A DNA stretch of 5,629 nucleotides. It comes from Gemmatimonadota bacterium. GTDB taxonomy: Bacteria > Gemmatimonadota > Gemmatimonadetes > Longimicrobiales > Gaopeijiaceae. The notes beneath the pieces were generated by a model, which was not told where the DNA came from, made no database searches, and saw only the letters and a program-made list of their open reading frames with translations. Both the position numbers and the translations under genes were made by a program. This document shows, in pieces, positions 4,457-5,629 of this stretch. The stretch is from NCBI GenBank assembly GCA_030618065.1, contig JAUXEE010000159.1:1-5629 (forward strand), read 5' to 3'. Positions within the stretch are counted from its first letter, which is position 1. Each line of letters starts with the position of its first letter.

Positions 4457-5629
4457 CTACTCCTTATAAATCACCCCGCCCTTCATGACGAAACGCACCT
4501 TTCGGAGTGCCGAGATGTCTTGGGTAGGATCTCCCTCCACAGCGATGAGATCGGCCAGGTAGCCCTCTCGGATGAACCCCAAATGGTCGTCCAATCCCAG
4601 GATCTTCGCGTTCCCGGAGGTGGCGGCCTGAAGTGCATCAACCGTGGGCATCCCATACTCCACCATGAGTTCCAGCTCCCAGACGTTGTCCCCATGGTCG
4701 AACACTCCCACGTCTCCGCCGAAGCAGATGGGCACCCCCTCCTCGAGGGCCAAACGGAAACTCTCCTTCTTCCGGACCACCCGAGGCGGGTCCGGGTCCA
4801 GACCCTTTCTCCATCCCCCGTACATGGCATAGGCCTCCCCTGCCCCCAGCGTGGGGCAAAGGGCCACGTTCCGGCTTGCCATCAGTCGAAAGACCTCCCG
4901 GGTTCCTCCGTCCCCATGCTCGATGGTCCGAATTCCGGCCTCCACCGATCGACGCATGGATTCAGCCGTGGTGGCATGAGCCACCACCCATCGACCTGAG
5001 CTCTGGGCCACCTCCACCACGGTCCGGAGCTCTTCCTCCGTGAAGGTGGGTTGTGCAGTGCCGTCGGGTCCCCATCGGTAGTCGGCGTAGACCTTCACCC
5101 AATCGGCCCCACGGCCGATCTGGTCCCGGGTGACCCGTACCAGATCATCGTATCCGTCCGCTTCTTCGGCCCCCTTCGGGAAGTTCCATTCGGGCGCTCC
5201 CTTCGGGTTGTAACTCCCCGTCGCCACAATGGCCCTGGTGGTCACGATGAGTCGAGGGCCCGGGATCACACCCTTCTCGATGGCGGCTTTCAGGCCGACA
5301 TCTGCGTACCCGGCTCCCTCCGTACCCAGATCCCTGAGTGTGGTGATCCCGGCCATCAGGCTCCGCTCGGCATGAACCACCCCTCGGGCGGTTCGCTCCG
5401 CCAGCGATTCCAGGAGGACCTGGTCGGTCCAGGAAGTTTCGTCATAAGGATGGAGGAGAAGATGGGCGTGGCCCTCGATCAGACCGGGGAGAAGGGTGAG
5501 GCCCGGGAGATCCATCTCCCGAGCTCCGCCAGGAGATCTCACGGCTGATTCGGGTCCTACGGCTACGATCCGGTCATCTACCACGAGAACGACCCAATTC
5601 TCGTGGAGGGTGGCAGTCTCACCGTCAAA
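4457..5629 (-). CDS. Imidazolonepropionase-like metal-dependent amidohydrolase, partial at window edge
   Basis: Amidohydrolase-superfamily enzyme (COG1228 type), probably binuclear zinc, that hydrolyses an amide, peptide or cyclic amide bond; members include Xaa-Pro/arginine carboxypeptidase-like enzymes. The frame has no stop from 4459 to the right edge. Fifteen in-frame residues precede GTG 5584 and read FDGETATLHENWVVL, the typical first-strand region of this family, so GTG 5584 is internal and the real start lies beyond 5629. Visible part: 390 residues. In visible numbering, GHAH gives H54 and H56, KVYAD gives K179 (likely carboxylated bridging lysine), VAHA gives H218, IEHG gives H238 and FGGD gives D306, a full metal set. 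The C-terminus GFIREGYLADLIAVEGDP is the usual return to the small beta-sandwich domain. No signal peptide can be judged. The gene ends 10 bases from the SDR stop on the opposite strand, with no obvious bidirectional terminator, so a functional link to the sulfatases is not implied. Confidence 0.9.
   Translation of the reverse strand, partial: FDGETATLHENWVVLVVDDRIVAVGPESAVRSPGGAREMDLPGLTLLPGLIEGHAHLLLHPYDETSWTDQVLLESLAERTARGVVHAERSLMAGITTLRDLGTEGAGYADVGLKAAIEKGVIPGPRLIVTTRAIVATGSYNPKGAPEWNFPKGAEEADGYDDLVRVTRDQIGRGADWVKVYADYRWGPDGTAQPTFTEEELRTVVEVAQSSGRWVVAHATTAESMRRSVEAGIRTIEHGDGGTREVFRLMASRNVALCPTLGAGEAYAMYGGWRKGLDPDPPRVVRKKESFRLALEEGVPICFGGDVGVFDHGDNVWELELMVEYGMPTVDALQAATSGNAKILGLDDHLGFIREGYLADLIAVEGDPTQDISALRKVRFVMKGGVIYKE

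Noticed and set aside
4520..5548. Two plus-strand frames (4520-4999 and 5051-5548) opposite the amidohydrolase
   Set aside because: Both are codon-aligned antisense shadows of a gene with a complete metal-ligand set on the minus strand.

Overview
This is a high-GC bacterial window with ordinary metabolic content. It holds one tRNA gene, two adjacent formylglycine-dependent sulfatases, a short-chain dehydrogenase/reductase (SDR) and a convergent metal-dependent amidohydrolase cut by the right edge. The high GC, the Tat-exported sulfatases (one with a lipobox-like cysteine) and the imidazolonepropionase-like amidohydrolase suit environmental phyla such as Gemmatimonadota, Acidobacteriota or Planctomycetota/Verrucomicrobiota. 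The sequence contains no marker that decides between them.

Left region (1-273) has no convincing gene. It is G-rich and holds four or five degenerate copies of an ATTGG plus GGAAGGG-type unit, one of which forms a canonical G-quadruplex motif. Two mutually exclusive hairpins and a TTGACA box follow, just before the tRNA. A CAT-anticodon tRNA (274-347, CCA not encoded) is followed at once by a strong hairpin with a T-rich tail, which is its likely Rho-independent terminator.

Central region (574-4446, + strand) reads as one transcription unit. The first gene is a Tat-exported sulfatase, probably a lipoprotein, with a CxPSR formylglycine site. The second is a different sulfatase subtype with a CxASR site. 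It overlaps the first by one base (TGATG) behind a strong Shine-Dalgarno, which suggests translational coupling. An SDR oxidoreductase follows 49 bases later with its own ribosome binding site and no terminator in between. A reasonable inference is that the two sulfatases desulfate an organic sulfate ester or sulfated glycan outside the cytoplasm, and that the SDR may oxidise or reduce a released alcohol or carbonyl product inside. The substrate cannot be read from the sequence. No formylglycine-generating enzyme or anSME, transporter or glycoside hydrolase lies in the window.

Right region (4457-5629, - strand) is a COG1228-type amidohydrolase that runs tail-to-tail into the SDR with a 10-base gap. 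Its reading frame is open to the window edge, so the true N-terminus, including any signal peptide, lies outside. I found no CRISPR array, insertion sequence, prophage or obviously undescribed system. The points most worth checking are the paired, divergent sulfatases, the repeat/G-quadruplex patch and the competing hairpins upstream of the tRNA.
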